Below are positions 16,715 through 25,270 of a DNA stretch of 64,000 nt, one piece after another. Position 1 is the stretch's first letter. Each line of letters opens with the position of its first letter. Origin of the DNA: Methanoregula boonei 6A8 (GTDB taxonomy: Archaea; Halobacteriota; Methanomicrobia; Methanomicrobiales; Methanospirillaceae); contig NC_009712.1 in assembly GCF_000017625.1 (NCBI RefSeq), positions 124,001-188,000 of the forward strand, written 5' to 3'. Under the pieces are notes generated by a model. That model was not told where the DNA came from and ran no database searches. It saw nothing but the letters and a program-made list of their open reading frames with translations. The position numbers and the translations under genes are program-made.

Positions 16715-18135
16715 GCGACGACGCACCGGTAGTAAACAAAAAGGTGCTCGGCGTTTTTGCGCTTGCCATGATCAACGTGGCGGCCGTGCTGAGCATCAGG
16801 AATTTCCCGTCCATGGCAATCTACGGGTGGTCGTGTATCGGCTGGTACATCCTTGGGACTATCCTGTTTTTGATCCCCATCTCCCTTGCGGGGGCAGAAC
16901 TGGCAACCGGCTGGCCCGAAGGCGGCGGTGTGTACGCGTGGGTCAAGCAGGCATTCGGCGAGAAAGGGGGATTTACCGCCCTTTTCTGCGAATGGTCCAA
17001 CAACCTTGTCTGGTTCCCGACCGTGCTCTCGTTTACCGCATCCACGCTCGCGTTTGCACTCACCCCGAACCTGGCGAGCAACCCCTGGTTCATGTTTTCC
17101 GTTATGATGATCGTGTTCTGGGGCACCACGGCCATTGCGTACTTCGGTGAGGAGGCATCCGCAAAATTCTCCAACGTGGGTGTGATCCTGGGGAGCATCG
17201 TCCCTTCGCTCCTCATCATCATCCTTGGCCTCTGGTGGCTGGGTTCGGGCCAGGCTATTGTCCTGCCGCACTTTTCATTTGGCCAGGTCGTACCGACGAT
17301 CAATCTCTCCACGCTTCCGTTCTTTGCCACAGTCGTTCTCCTCTTTGCCGGCATGGAGATGGCCGGGTTCCATGCGCTTGAGACAAGAAATCCCCAGCGG
17401 GACTACCCCAAGGCCATGGCGCTCTCGGCCGTGATCATTGTGATTTGCACGGTCCTTGCAACGCTTGCCATTGCGATTGTTATTCCGGCAAGCCAGCTCA
17501 ACCTCGCCTCCGGGGTCATGCAGGCGATCCAGTACTTCTTTGACGCGTCCGGGATCGCATGGCTTGTCGGCCCCATGGCGCTTCTGATCACGCTGGGCGG
17601 TGTCGTGAATCTTGCTTCCTGGCTTATTGGCCCGGCAAAGGGTCTTGGGATCGTTGCAGAAGAGGGCAACATGCCCCCGATCTTTGACCGGACCAACAAG
17701 TACGGCGCACCGGTTGCGGTGCTCGTCATCCAGGCGCTGATCGGCTCGGTGGTCTCGCTTCTCTATGTCTTTTTGCCTTCGGTCAACCAGGCGTACTGGA
17801 TCCTTTCGGCAATGACGGTCGAACTGCTCTGTATCGTGTACATCCTCGTCTTTGCCGCGCTCATCAAGCTGCGGTACAGCCAGCCGGATACGCCCCGGCC
17901 CTTTAAGATCCCGGGCGGGAAGACCGGCATCTGGATTGTCGGGGGACTGGGGCTGTTTGGCACGACCTTTGCCTTTATTGTCGGGCTCATGCCACCGTCA
18001 TTTTTCACCAGCTGGGTCACCTATGTCTCCGCGGTGCTGCTGGGAACGTTCCTCTTAGCCGTGCCCCCGCTTGTCTTTTTAAAATTCAAGCATCCGGGCT
18101 GGTCCAAAAAAACCCAGGGAGGTTCAAACCCATGA
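16711..18135 (+). CDS. APC-family amino acid antiporter (AdiC/GadC-like)
   Basis: A 474-residue membrane protein with about twelve helices of the amino acid-polyamine-organocation superfamily. The GPAKGLGIVAEEGNMPP segment near residues 308-324 is typical of GadC-like glutamate/GABA-type antiporters, and the first helix region FALAMINVAAV is the substrate-binding start. It overlaps the decarboxylase by four bases, so the pair should act together: import of the amino acid and export of its decarboxylation product. Such pairs give acid resistance in bacteria. The substrate is inferred from the partner gene. Confidence 0.88.
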   Translation: MSDDAPVVNKKVLGVFALAMINVAAVLSIRNFPSMAIYGWSCIGWYILGTILFLIPISLAGAELATGWPEGGGVYAWVKQAFGEKGGFTALFCEWSNNLVWFPTVLSFTASTLAFALTPNLASNPWFMFSVMMIVFWGTTAIAYFGEEASAKFSNVGVILGSIVPSLLIIILGLWWLGSGQAIVLPHFSFGQVVPTINLSTLPFFATVVLLFAGMEMAGFHALETRNPQRDYPKAMALSAVIIVICTVLATLAIAIVIPASQLNLASGVMQAIQYFFDASGIAWLVGPMALLITLGGVVNLASWLIGPAKGLGIVAEEGNMPPIFDRTNKYGAPVAVLVIQALIGSVVSLLYVFLPSVNQAYWILSAMTVELLCIVYILVFAALIKLRYSQPDTPRPFKIPGGKTGIWIVGGLGLFGTTFAFIVGLMPPSFFTSWVTYVSAVLLGTFLLAVPPLVFLKFKHPGWSKKTQGGSNP

Positions 18136-18175
18136 CTTCACGTGTGAAAGGAAAGGCTGTATCAGGAGGATGCGT

Positions 18176-18637
18176 ATGACCCTGAGCAAAAACGGCGAGA
18201 TCGCCCTTGCGGTATTCCTTGTGGTGGTGTTTATTCTGCCCTTCGCATTCCTAGGCCTGCTCTACAGCGAAGCCCCGTACTTCACGGTAACCGGAGAACC
18301 GGTAAAAGAAGCAGCCGATGCCGCGGGTATCTCGATCGTGAGCGTCCAAGGTACGCTCTGGAACATGACCGGTGCCCTTGGCGGGAAGTCCTATACCCTC
18401 ACCGATCCCGAGGGTGATACCGCGATCATCGCAACGCAGGCTTTCGACAGCGCAGATTCCCGCGATGCCGCGGTCCGGCTCTACTATGCCCATGCACCGG
18501 GCAAGGGGAGAACTGTGGGCAGCCTGATCGTGGTCGGCCAGTACGTTGTGTATGCAACACCGGCCAACAGCCCGATCTTTGCAAAACTTGCCCCGGCACT
18601 CCAGCAGGCGGCAAAAGCTGCGGGTGTGCAGCTCTAG
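18176..18637 (+). CDS. Membrane-anchored hypothetical protein
   Basis: A 153-residue protein with one N-terminal hydrophobic helix (IALAVFLVVVFILPFAFLGLL) and an exported alpha/beta domain ending with a helical tail. Start at ATG 18176, six bases after AGGAGG; the ATG at 18170 would touch the ribosome site. It follows the antiporter by 40 bases and may belong to the same operon. No catalytic motif seen and no family recognised. Confidence 0.75.
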   Translation: MTLSKNGEIALAVFLVVVFILPFAFLGLLYSEAPYFTVTGEPVKEAADAAGISIVSVQGTLWNMTGALGGKSYTLTDPEGDTAIIATQAFDSADSRDAAVRLYYAHAPGKGRTVGSLIVVGQYVVYATPANSPIFAKLAPALQQAAKAAGVQL

Positions 18638-18655
18638 TGTGCCCGGCAGGATCTC

Positions 18656-18664
18656 TTTTTTTTT
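18656..18664 (+). terminator. T-tract terminator
   Basis: Nine T in a row follow the stop at 18637 and precede a GC-rich stretch; it would end the decarboxylase-antiporter transcript. Confidence 0.45.
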
Positions 18665-18680
18665 GCCGGCCCCGGCCCGG

Positions 18681-19331
18681 TTAATCGCTGAGGAATCTCC
18701 CGAGATCGTACCGGGTATAACAGAGGGCAAAGCCGAGGATGATGTACCCGACAAGGACTGCTGAGATGACGGTCCCTTCCCTTAAACCCTCGATGGTCCC
18801 AAACGCTGCAAACGAGATGACGGCGGCGCCTGCCACAAGAGAGGTGTCGAACATAACCTTGATGATCCCAAAACGTTTGTGCGTCTTTTCCGCAATGGCC
18901 CGCACGAGGCCTTCGCCCGGGTTCAAAATGACATTTGCCGTGATCTGCAAAAAAATCCCAAGGGCAAGGACGGCGGAACCTAGGAATACGATGGCGATCT
19001 GTTCCGGGTAGATCCCCGGCTGGACGCCGGCAGAAAGGAACATACCCACATCGACAAAAGTGCCAAGGAGCAGGGCTATGAGGATCTGGAAGTACTGGGG
19101 CCGGGGAAAATCCTTTCCTATGATTGCGATCTCGGCGATAAAGAAGATCAGGGTGATAAGGAAGGTGAACTCGCCAAACGTGAGCGGGAAGGCAAGGCTG
19201 AGCACGTAGGGGACGCTTGAGATGGGAGAGGTCCCAAGGGTCGAGCGGACGACAAGGCTTATTCCAAGGCCCATGAGAAAAAGGCCGCAAAGAAGGATAA
19301 TGCAGCGCTTTGCGAGTCCGGCAGATGACAT
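18681..19331 (-). CDS. YczE/YitT-like integral membrane protein
   Basis: A 216-residue protein with about five hydrophobic helices. The segment LGTSPISSVPYVLS near residues 32-45 and the late NPGEGLVRAIAEKTHKRFG near residues 137-155 are typical of the YczE/YyaS/YitT-like family, whose substrate is unknown. The N-terminus MSSAGLAKRCIILLCG gives a normal cytoplasmic start. It converges with the preceding operon and diverges from the alpha/beta hydrolase. Confidence 0.82.
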   Translation of the reverse strand: MSSAGLAKRCIILLCGLFLMGLGISLVVRSTLGTSPISSVPYVLSLAFPLTFGEFTFLITLIFFIAEIAIIGKDFPRPQYFQILIALLLGTFVDVGMFLSAGVQPGIYPEQIAIVFLGSAVLALGIFLQITANVILNPGEGLVRAIAEKTHKRFGIIKVMFDTSLVAGAAVISFAAFGTIEGLREGTVISAVLVGYIILGFALCYTRYDLGRFLSD

Positions 19332-19429
19332 TGCAGCTCAGATATTTTTCATCCGATCCCCATTAAGGGTAGTGGCCAAAAAGGCCGGTGCAGGAATGCT
19401 CTATTATCTCCGGTAGCAAAGATCGTTCA

Positions 19430-20230
19430 ATGGCCCTGCCCCCTCCGGAGACCTGCACAATTGGCGATGTGACACTTGCGTACCGCACGTACGGGACCGG
19501 TTTTCCGCTTGTTCTCATCAACGGCCTTGCCTCCGCGATGGACACCTGGAACCCGCCGGTTCTCGATGCCCTGGCCCGGCACTTCCGGGTGATCGTGTTT
19601 GACCACCGGGGCACGGGGTACTCGGGCGCTTCTGCGGAATCGTTTTCGATCCCGCTCTTTAGCCGGGACACGGCCGGTCTGATGGAACACCTGGGGATCA
19701 CCCGGGCCCATGTGCTTGGCTTTTCCATGGGGACGTGCATTGCGCAGGAACTGGAACTCGCGTTCCCGGAAAAAGTGGATCGGCTCGTACTGGTTTCCGG
19801 GGACTGCGGGGGGACCGAAGCGGTGCGGACTGACCCGGACGTTTTTGCCCGGCTCATTGACCGGAGCGGGACAATTGACGATGTTGTGAACCGCATGCTC
19901 CCTCTTCTCTTCCCGTCTTTTTGGCTCGCCACCCACGATCCGTTCCGGTACTGCCCGGCCGTGGAGGAGATCACAAGCGATGAAAACGCTGCACGGCAGC
20001 TTGCAGCATTCCTGTCATGGCCCGGTACGTTTTCGCGGCTCGAAAACATCCGGTCGCGGACGCTCGTGATCACCGGGGATGCAGATGCGGTGGTTCCGTG
20101 CGAAAACTCGCGTCTGCTTGCCGGAAAAATCCCGGGTGCAAAACTTGTGGAGTTTCCGGGCGCCGGTCACGGGCTGATGTACCAATGCCCGGACCGGTTT
20201 GGTGAGACCGTGCTTGATTTCCTATATTGA
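19430..20230 (+). CDS. Alpha/beta hydrolase
   Basis: A 266-residue alpha/beta-hydrolase fold protein. The nucleophile elbow GFSMGTC is near residues 98-104, with the oxyanion-side FDHRGTGYS upstream, the acid in TGDADAVVP near residue 220 and the catalytic His in GAGHGL near residue 247. Substrate unknown; family members include esterases and haloperoxidase-like enzymes. ATG 19430 is preferred over an in-frame GTG 42 bases earlier, because the fold starts soon after. No obvious operon partner. Confidence 0.85.
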   Translation: MALPPPETCTIGDVTLAYRTYGTGFPLVLINGLASAMDTWNPPVLDALARHFRVIVFDHRGTGYSGASAESFSIPLFSRDTAGLMEHLGITRAHVLGFSMGTCIAQELELAFPEKVDRLVLVSGDCGGTEAVRTDPDVFARLIDRSGTIDDVVNRMLPLLFPSFWLATHDPFRYCPAVEEITSDENAARQLAAFLSWPGTFSRLENIRSRTLVITGDADAVVPCENSRLLAGKIPGAKLVEFPGAGHGLMYQCPDRFGETVLDFLY

Positions 20231-20286
20231 GGCATCCGGTTTTTTTGGACGGCGCTGACAATTAGCGGTAGAGACAAAAAGAAGGA

Positions 20287-20847
20287 TTACGATGCCAGCA
20301 GGTCCTTTGCTGCGATGATGGCGATGAGAACCGTGGCAAAAACAAGCGCAACCGAACCATAATAGGCCTGCCACCATGACAGCGAGGTAAACGGTCCTCC
20401 AAGGCACATCACATATCCGGCAAATGCGATCACCGCAATAACCGATTGTTTGATCCTCTGGTTCCGGATAATGGCCTGCCAGTCCGCAATCGCTTTTTTT
20501 ACACTCTCTTTTCCTTCCAGCATTGCGGCAATAGGAATCTCGGAGCCGGCGGTTATCTGGTAGGTCAGGATGAATGCCAGGATCAGCAGCGCGACAAAAC
20601 TTGCCATCCAGACCGTTTCCGGAACCGGCGTGACCGCACGGAACACCGAATCAAGGAATGTGTATCCGACAACGATTGTGACGGGAATGTACTTCAGGAG
20701 TGCATTCATCAGGTCGTCTTTTTTGTCCGAATCAGTTGTCTGAGTTACCGGTGTGGCTAAACTTCTGAGTTCGGTGTCGGCATTGAGTGCCGCGATCAGT
20801 TTGTTTTGTGCATCGATCTCTGCACTGGATATAACCCGTAATGTCAT
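20287..20847 (-). CDS. Four-helix membrane protein
   Basis: A 186-residue protein with a soluble N-terminal part of about 50 residues and four hydrophobic helices (near residues 55-75, 80-100, 135-155 and 160-183). A charged loop between helices 2 and 3 carries LEGKESVKKAIADWQAI. The ATG at 20847 has GGTGGAG upstream. No known family is recognised; a structural membrane role is all that can be said. Confidence 0.7.
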   Translation of the reverse strand: MTLRVISSAEIDAQNKLIAALNADTELRSLATPVTQTTDSDKKDDLMNALLKYIPVTIVVGYTFLDSVFRAVTPVPETVWMASFVALLILAFILTYQITAGSEIPIAAMLEGKESVKKAIADWQAIIRNQRIKQSVIAVIAFAGYVMCLGGPFTSLSWWQAYYGSVALVFATVLIAIIAAKDLLAS

Positions 20848-20931
20848 CTCCACCCACCCTTGGATTTTAACAATGAATACCGTCTGGCATATGATATAGT
20901 TACCGGGGTATTCCTGCAATCCTGCCCCCCA

Positions 20932-20942
20932 AATCCGGGCCC
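20932..20942 (-). repeat. Dispersed GGGCCCGGATT motif, copy 1
   Basis: On the minus strand the 11-mer GGGCCCGGATT is followed by TGGGGGGCAGG. The same core occurs at 23844, 25144 and 49714, each time outside genes. Confidence 0.5.
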
Positions 20943-21053
20943 GATACGGGCAGGCAGAGCAGGGCAACGGCGGCGATAATAAAAAACGCAGTGAAATTTT
21001 TCATGGGCGTAACCTGACTGCTCTTTTTATATCTTTTAAAAAGTGGATAGACA

Positions 21054-21080
21054 CGGCGTTAAGTGAAATTTTTTTGCGGT
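21054..21080 (-). repeat. Flanking direct repeat, left copy
   Basis: A 27-base sequence beginning CGGCGTTAAGTGAAATT and ending TTGCGGT lies just past the stop of the large surface-protein gene; a near-identical copy lies before its start at 23673-23700. Confidence 0.6.
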
Positions 21081-21145
21081 AAAGCTGAGGCTGGGACCGG
21101 GTTGTACTCCCGCCGCAGATCTGATAAAAAATAAGGATGTCCAGT

Positions 21146-23641
21146 TCAGGCTGCCCATCCGGCATATTTCAGCGCATGGTGGGTATCATCGAAGTATGCG
21201 ATACAGGGGTGGCCGGCAGGGTCGAGGGCAAGCGATGAGAACTGTCCCACCTTTCCGTCATTGTCGATCGTCCGCTTGATCCAAGTGTCCCCGATCTTTG
21301 TGGCGTACCGGAGTTCGTGGTTGGATGCGTCGTAGTAACTGATGTGGGGATTGTTATTTGCATCGATTGCAAGCGATGAGAACTCGCCGACATCGTTGAC
21401 GTGGTCCACGGTCTCCGTCACCCAGCCGATGCCATTCCACCACGATGAGTACATATGGTCTTTTTTTGAAGCATCATAGTAACTGACATGCGGGAATCCC
21501 TTTGAGTCAAAAGCAAGCGAAGGTGTGAACCCGGTGGATTCCAGCAAGCCGCCGCCGTTATTCACTGTTGTTACGTCCCAGCCGGTGCCGGTATTTTCTG
21601 CGTACCTCAGGCTGGCATATGATTTTCCGTTAGTGTAGGCCACATGAGGGAAGCCGCCGTCGTCGAACTTCAGGGATGAGCCATACCCGGTGTCCCCGAG
21701 AAAGCCTCCGATGTCAATTTCAAAGGTCTCCCAGTTCGTGCCGCTCCGGGTTGCGTATTTCAGGGTTGCGTACGACTGGCCGTCATTATAGGTGATATGC
21801 GGGACACCATTTTTGTCAAAGGCAAGGGACGAGTCCTGTCCTGCATCGCCGGCCAATCCCCACGCGACCGTATCTGTCTCCCAGTTCATGCCGTTCTTTG
21901 TTGCAAACATCAGGTTCCCGAAATGGTAGCCGTCGCCGAAACTGATCGCGGGGTTCCCGGTTTTGTCAAAGGCAAGGGAGGTCGAATACGTTCCTGCCGA
22001 ATTTGCGACGGTCCCGGATTCCCAGCCGGTACCATTCCAGGAAGAATAGCGGATCCGTCCGTTCCCGGCATCGTACGAGCTGATGTGCGGTGTCCCGGCC
22101 GGGTCAAAGGCAAGGGAGGTGTACAGGCCGGTACCGTACCGGCTGCTGGAGTTGTCCACGAATGCAATCTTCCAGTTCCCGGGCAGGACCGGGAGCAGGA
22201 GAGTAAATGTTGTTGTGGGGATATCGGGTGGGATGGGAGCTGTTGTCGTGTACCGGACGGTCAGCTGCTGCGGGCCTTCTTTATCTGCCTCAAAGAGCCA
22301 GGTCTGGATCGTGCTGTTGCCAAGCGTTTCGTTTTTTGTATCTTTGATGACCAGGCCGCCGGCACCGGTGAGGTCCGGCACCCATGCTGCATTTTTGTCA
22401 GCGCTGGTGTTGGCCGGAAGCGCAATAGCGATCCGGTCGTGCAGGGCCACTGGCAGGGTCTTCCCATTTTCGGCATAGCCGGCCCGCTCCTGGTATGTCC
22501 ATGCTACCGAGTCCCAGCTGATCTCATCCCACCATTTCATACAAACACCCAGCTTGTAGATCTCGTACGCAAGCAGGATCAGGATGACAAGGCCGGTCAG
22601 GATGCCTGCGGCATAAAATACATCCCTATCAATCTCATAATCCTTCACTCTAATCAGTCCTGAACCCGTCTTTCCGTGTCTATAAATATTGATCCCTAAG
22701 TCATATTCCATATCCATTATCACCCTGTACTCTCCGAAGTAAAACGTGTCTCCATCGGCCAAGGTACCCGATGAGATAAGGACGGCGAGATCAATGATGA
22801 GGACTACGATGAGCAGGGAAACGGACACCCAGTTCCAGAAGCAGGAACCGTTCCGGTCAATGGTCGATGCGGCCGCCGTCCGGGCAGTCCCGGCGTGGGA
22901 AGCGCCAGACTGCAGGGGGAATTCTGGGCTGACCGAGTAATGCCGGTCGCCGATTGCATTTCCGTCGGCGTCCAATTGCTGGATCGCCATCACGTAGATT
23001 TCGCTCCCGGTGGTCTGGTTGGCAAACGTGTAATAGGTCACGTCCCGGTACGACCGGATCGTATCGGTGGAGGCGGAAATAAATCCTGCAGCGGCAAGTG
23101 TATCTTTCTGCGAGCTGTTGAGGGAGAGGAAATCGTCGGACGTGAGCGTTGTCTCATACAGGTGGACCTCGCTTTCGGAAGTAAAAACAAAGCCCTCGCT
23201 GCTCAGGTTGGCTGTGATGGCGTCCGGCAGGTCACCTGAAGATCCGGCCCCGTCTGTTGCTGCCTGCAGGGTAGCACTCTGCTTTCCCTGGGCTGTAGCG
23301 GAATTTTCTGTGCGGGGATCTGCGACACTGAGCGAGACAGTGCCGATCTGATGGAGCTGGGTTGCGGGTGCTGCTGCCGCCGAGCTCATACGGTTTGTGG
23401 CCGGGTGAACATTTGTTCCACGGTTCTGCGTAACCTCCCGGATTTCCGTGACCGGGACTTTTTTCCCTTCAAAGCCGGGGACAGACGAGAGATCCCCGGC
23501 GCTGCATCCCGCACAGTCGGTCGTCATTTTATTGACGGAGTCGGCTGCCATAGCCGGGTGGACCGAGACGGAGAGCAGGAACAGGACCGCAACTGCAAGA
23601 CTTATGCTCGAAAATATATGCCGATGACCCAAGATAACCAA
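21146..23641 (-). CDS. Large surface protein with beta-propeller-like repeats
   Basis: An 831-residue protein. It starts with a signal peptide (about 1-32, ending PAMAADS), then a secreted region, two hydrophobic helices (near 262-290 and 335-360) and a C-terminal region from about 490 on. That region holds seven repeats of about 48-52 residues with the pattern SLAFD..G.PHISYYD and a W about 20 residues later, as in a seven-bladed propeller. Location across the membrane with the repeats outside is inferred. Ligand or carbohydrate binding is possible; no enzyme motif seen. Single gene, flanked by direct repeats. Confidence 0.75.
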   Translation of the reverse strand: MVILGHRHIFSSISLAVAVLFLLSVSVHPAMAADSVNKMTTDCAGCSAGDLSSVPGFEGKKVPVTEIREVTQNRGTNVHPATNRMSSAAAAPATQLHQIGTVSLSVADPRTENSATAQGKQSATLQAATDGAGSSGDLPDAITANLSSEGFVFTSESEVHLYETTLTSDDFLSLNSSQKDTLAAAGFISASTDTIRSYRDVTYYTFANQTTGSEIYVMAIQQLDADGNAIGDRHYSVSPEFPLQSGASHAGTARTAAASTIDRNGSCFWNWVSVSLLIVVLIIDLAVLISSGTLADGDTFYFGEYRVIMDMEYDLGINIYRHGKTGSGLIRVKDYEIDRDVFYAAGILTGLVILILLAYEIYKLGVCMKWWDEISWDSVAWTYQERAGYAENGKTLPVALHDRIAIALPANTSADKNAAWVPDLTGAGGLVIKDTKNETLGNSTIQTWLFEADKEGPQQLTVRYTTTAPIPPDIPTTTFTLLLPVLPGNWKIAFVDNSSSRYGTGLYTSLAFDPAGTPHISSYDAGNGRIRYSSWNGTGWESGTVANSAGTYSTSLAFDKTGNPAISFGDGYHFGNLMFATKNGMNWETDTVAWGLAGDAGQDSSLAFDKNGVPHITYNDGQSYATLKYATRSGTNWETFEIDIGGFLGDTGYGSSLKFDDGGFPHVAYTNGKSYASLRYAENTGTGWDVTTVNNGGGLLESTGFTPSLAFDSKGFPHVSYYDASKKDHMYSSWWNGIGWVTETVDHVNDVGEFSSLAIDANNNPHISYYDASNHELRYATKIGDTWIKRTIDNDGKVGQFSSLALDPAGHPCIAYFDDTHHALKYAGWAA

Positions 23642-23672
23642 TAGTGATTATTTGTAAAGTTCGGGATAAACG

Positions 23673-23700
23673 CGGCGTTGAGTGAAATTTTTTTTGCGGT
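23673..23700 (-). repeat. Flanking direct repeat, right copy
   Basis: CGGCGTTGAGTGAAATT followed by a T-run and GCGGT; differs from the left copy (21054-21080) by one substitution and one extra T. Confidence 0.6.
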
Positions 23701-24118
23701 GATTATGGCCGGCGCCGGGAAAGCAGGAGCGGCTGGCTGGAAAGTAACCGCCCGGTTTTTATCGGGACTATGGTGCCTTCACTGAAGTGAGACAGGGCCG
23801 GTTACCCCCGTTTTGGGATGCTGAATCTCGTCCCTGCCCCAATAATCCGGGCCCTATATGGCCTCCGATTCTTGGGATCCCGGGCCGGAAACGCCCGTAA
23901 AACGCCCGGATTTGAGGTACCCGGAAATATTCGTTATAATAGCCCCGATTGCAAAAATACGCGATTAAAACCCTCAAAAAAGACCCCCAAGATCTGGGTG
24001 AGTTTTCATTTTGACATACCAATGGTCGATTTTCCTGAGAAACGGGGTGGAAAGGGCCTCTATGGCCCGCCAATGAGAACGGCCTTATTTTTGCGTATTT
24101 TTGATAAATAACCTCAAT
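23701..24118. other. Intergenic region with repeat fragments
   Basis: No gene seen. It holds one GGGCCCGGATT core on the minus strand (23844-23854) and the string AAAATACGCGATTA (around 23954-23967), which is also present at 49616-49629. Confidence 0.45.
23844..23854 (-). repeat. Dispersed GGGCCCGGATT motif, copy 2
   Basis: Minus-strand GGGCCCGGATT, followed by ATTGGGGCAGG, similar to the surroundings of copy 1. Confidence 0.5.
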
Positions 24119-24396
24119 TTACAGGTATTTTTCTTCGGGAGACCTAAAAATAGTGACGGTGGTTCTTATTCTGCCTGGACCGCGACAAATGTTGCGGATG
24201 AATGGAATTTTTTGGACCGGCATGCCGTATTCGAGAAGCCCCCGGATGTGCATCTCGATTGCTTCATGCATCCGCTCTTTTTGTTTCCTCACGAGTCTTT
24301 CCCGTTGCGACGCAAGCCCCGGGAGATCCGGGGAATATGCCGAATAATTTTTTTTCCTGCCTTTTCAATGACGATCAGGAACCTGTGCAGCGTCAT
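24119..24396 (-). pseudogene. Decayed HicB-family antitoxin
   Basis: From an ATG at 24396 the reading starts MTLHRFLIVIEKAG, a typical HicB start, then breaks. The expected next pieces are all present but in different frames: NYSAYSPDLPG, then CVATGKTREET, then KERMHEAIEMHIRGLLEYG. At least two frameshifts, one at an A8 run (minus strand, near 24350), disrupt it, so no functional protein results. It lies 7 bases past the stop of hicA, in the same direction, as a leftover second antitoxin. Confidence 0.75.
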
Positions 24397-24402
24397 AATG
24401 GA

Positions 24403-24633
24403 TCAGATGCACCGGTAAAAGTCCTCGATATCGATTTTTGCCAGTTTGAGTACGCCCCGCAGAGTTCCCGGCTTTACTTCATCATGCAGCGGGACAACAG
24501 TCCCGGTTTTTCCGTCAGCGGTTATTTTCGAGAGCCGCACATGGCTGCCGGATCTTCCTGAAATAGTAAAACCAAATTTATTGCAGAGAACCCTGATGAC
24601 TTCGTCACCGGAGACCGGCTTATGATGTGGCAA
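24403..24633 (-). CDS. hicA: HicA-type mRNA interferase toxin
   Basis: About 76 residues of the HicA (YcfA-like) double-stranded-RNA-binding-fold toxin, which cleaves mRNA. The fold marks are SGDEVIRVLCNKFGF, then GRSGSHVRLSK with the catalytic His, and the final VKPGTLRGVLKLAKI. There is no ATG; TTG 24633 or TTG 24648 can serve, both inside the end of hicB, giving tight coupling (14-29 bases overlap). The gene pair order antitoxin-first is the reverse of many hicAB loci. Confidence 0.85.
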   Translation of the reverse strand: MPHHKPVSGDEVIRVLCNKFGFTISGRSGSHVRLSKITADGKTGTVVPLHDEVKPGTLRGVLKLAKIDIEDFYRCI

Positions 24634-24832
24634 CCGACGACACCTCAAAGGTGGTCAGGATTGCACGCTTCTTTTTGGTCTGGGGGAATTCCTCCAGGTA
24701 CAACTCGGTCGCTTCTTTAAGATTGCTGACCGCCTCGTCAAAAGTTTTTCCCTGGCTGACCGTACCCACCTCAGGGCATTCCGCCACGTACATATCGTCT
24801 TCCTTGTGGAGTACGGCAGTATAAGTTGACAT
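24620..24832 (-). CDS. hicB: HicB-type antitoxin
   Basis: A 70-residue protein of the HicB/UPF0150 fold: MSTYTAVLHKEDDMYVAECPE, then GTVSQGKTFDEAVSNLKEAT, the usual partial RNase H-like antitoxin. It lacks a long C-terminal DNA-binding domain, so repression of its own promoter would need another protein or is absent. Its stop overlaps the toxin gene start. Confidence 0.88.
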   Translation of the reverse strand: MSTYTAVLHKEDDMYVAECPEVGTVSQGKTFDEAVSNLKEATELYLEEFPQTKKKRAILTTFEVSSVATS

Positions 24833-25270
24833 GATCTTCCGTTATGTTTCATTGGGTCGTCCTGTTCTAAAATCTTTGTTGGGGCAAACCGGTTTTGGTT
24901 CGAATCGTGGAAAGAATATCAATAGTTGCGACACTGTCGCGATAATCCCGACCCCCAAAACAGGCCTTTATTTCATTTCCACGTGCCGGAGGCCCTATGA
25001 GGAGGAGATCGGCCGTCCAAATGCTGCTAATTATTACCTCACTTTCTCCGGCGAGAAACATCGGTTTTTGGGCCGAATTATTCCCTCATTTTGGGCAATA
25101 ATTCCCCTCTGGCACCAGGTGGGGGGTAATCCGGGGCTGATACGGGCCCGGATTAGGGGTGCCGGACCGTGGGTCTCGGGCTGGCCGGGATTGTCCCGTC
25201 GGGCAGGGTGTTGGGGAGATGGGCGGCCGGGGGGAGGGTGCGAAGACGGTACTGCAACTTTCGACAATAA
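24833..25270. other. Intergenic region between hicB and Mrr-type gene
   Basis: No gene supported. It contains the promoter side of hicB, the third GGGCCCGGATT copy (25144-25154) and GC-rich low-complexity sequence up to the sharply AT-rich nuclease gene at 25271. Confidence 0.45.
25144..25154 (+). repeat. Dispersed GGGCCCGGATT motif, copy 3
   Basis: Plus-strand GGGCCCGGATT followed by AGGGGTGCC, preceded by TGATAC, similar to copy 1 read on its strand. Confidence 0.5.

Noticed and set aside
24890-24912. A T-loop-like GGTTCGAATC that could mark a tRNA gene
   Set aside because: The flanking bases do not pair as a T-stem and no acceptor, D or anticodon arms fit in the surrounding sequence.
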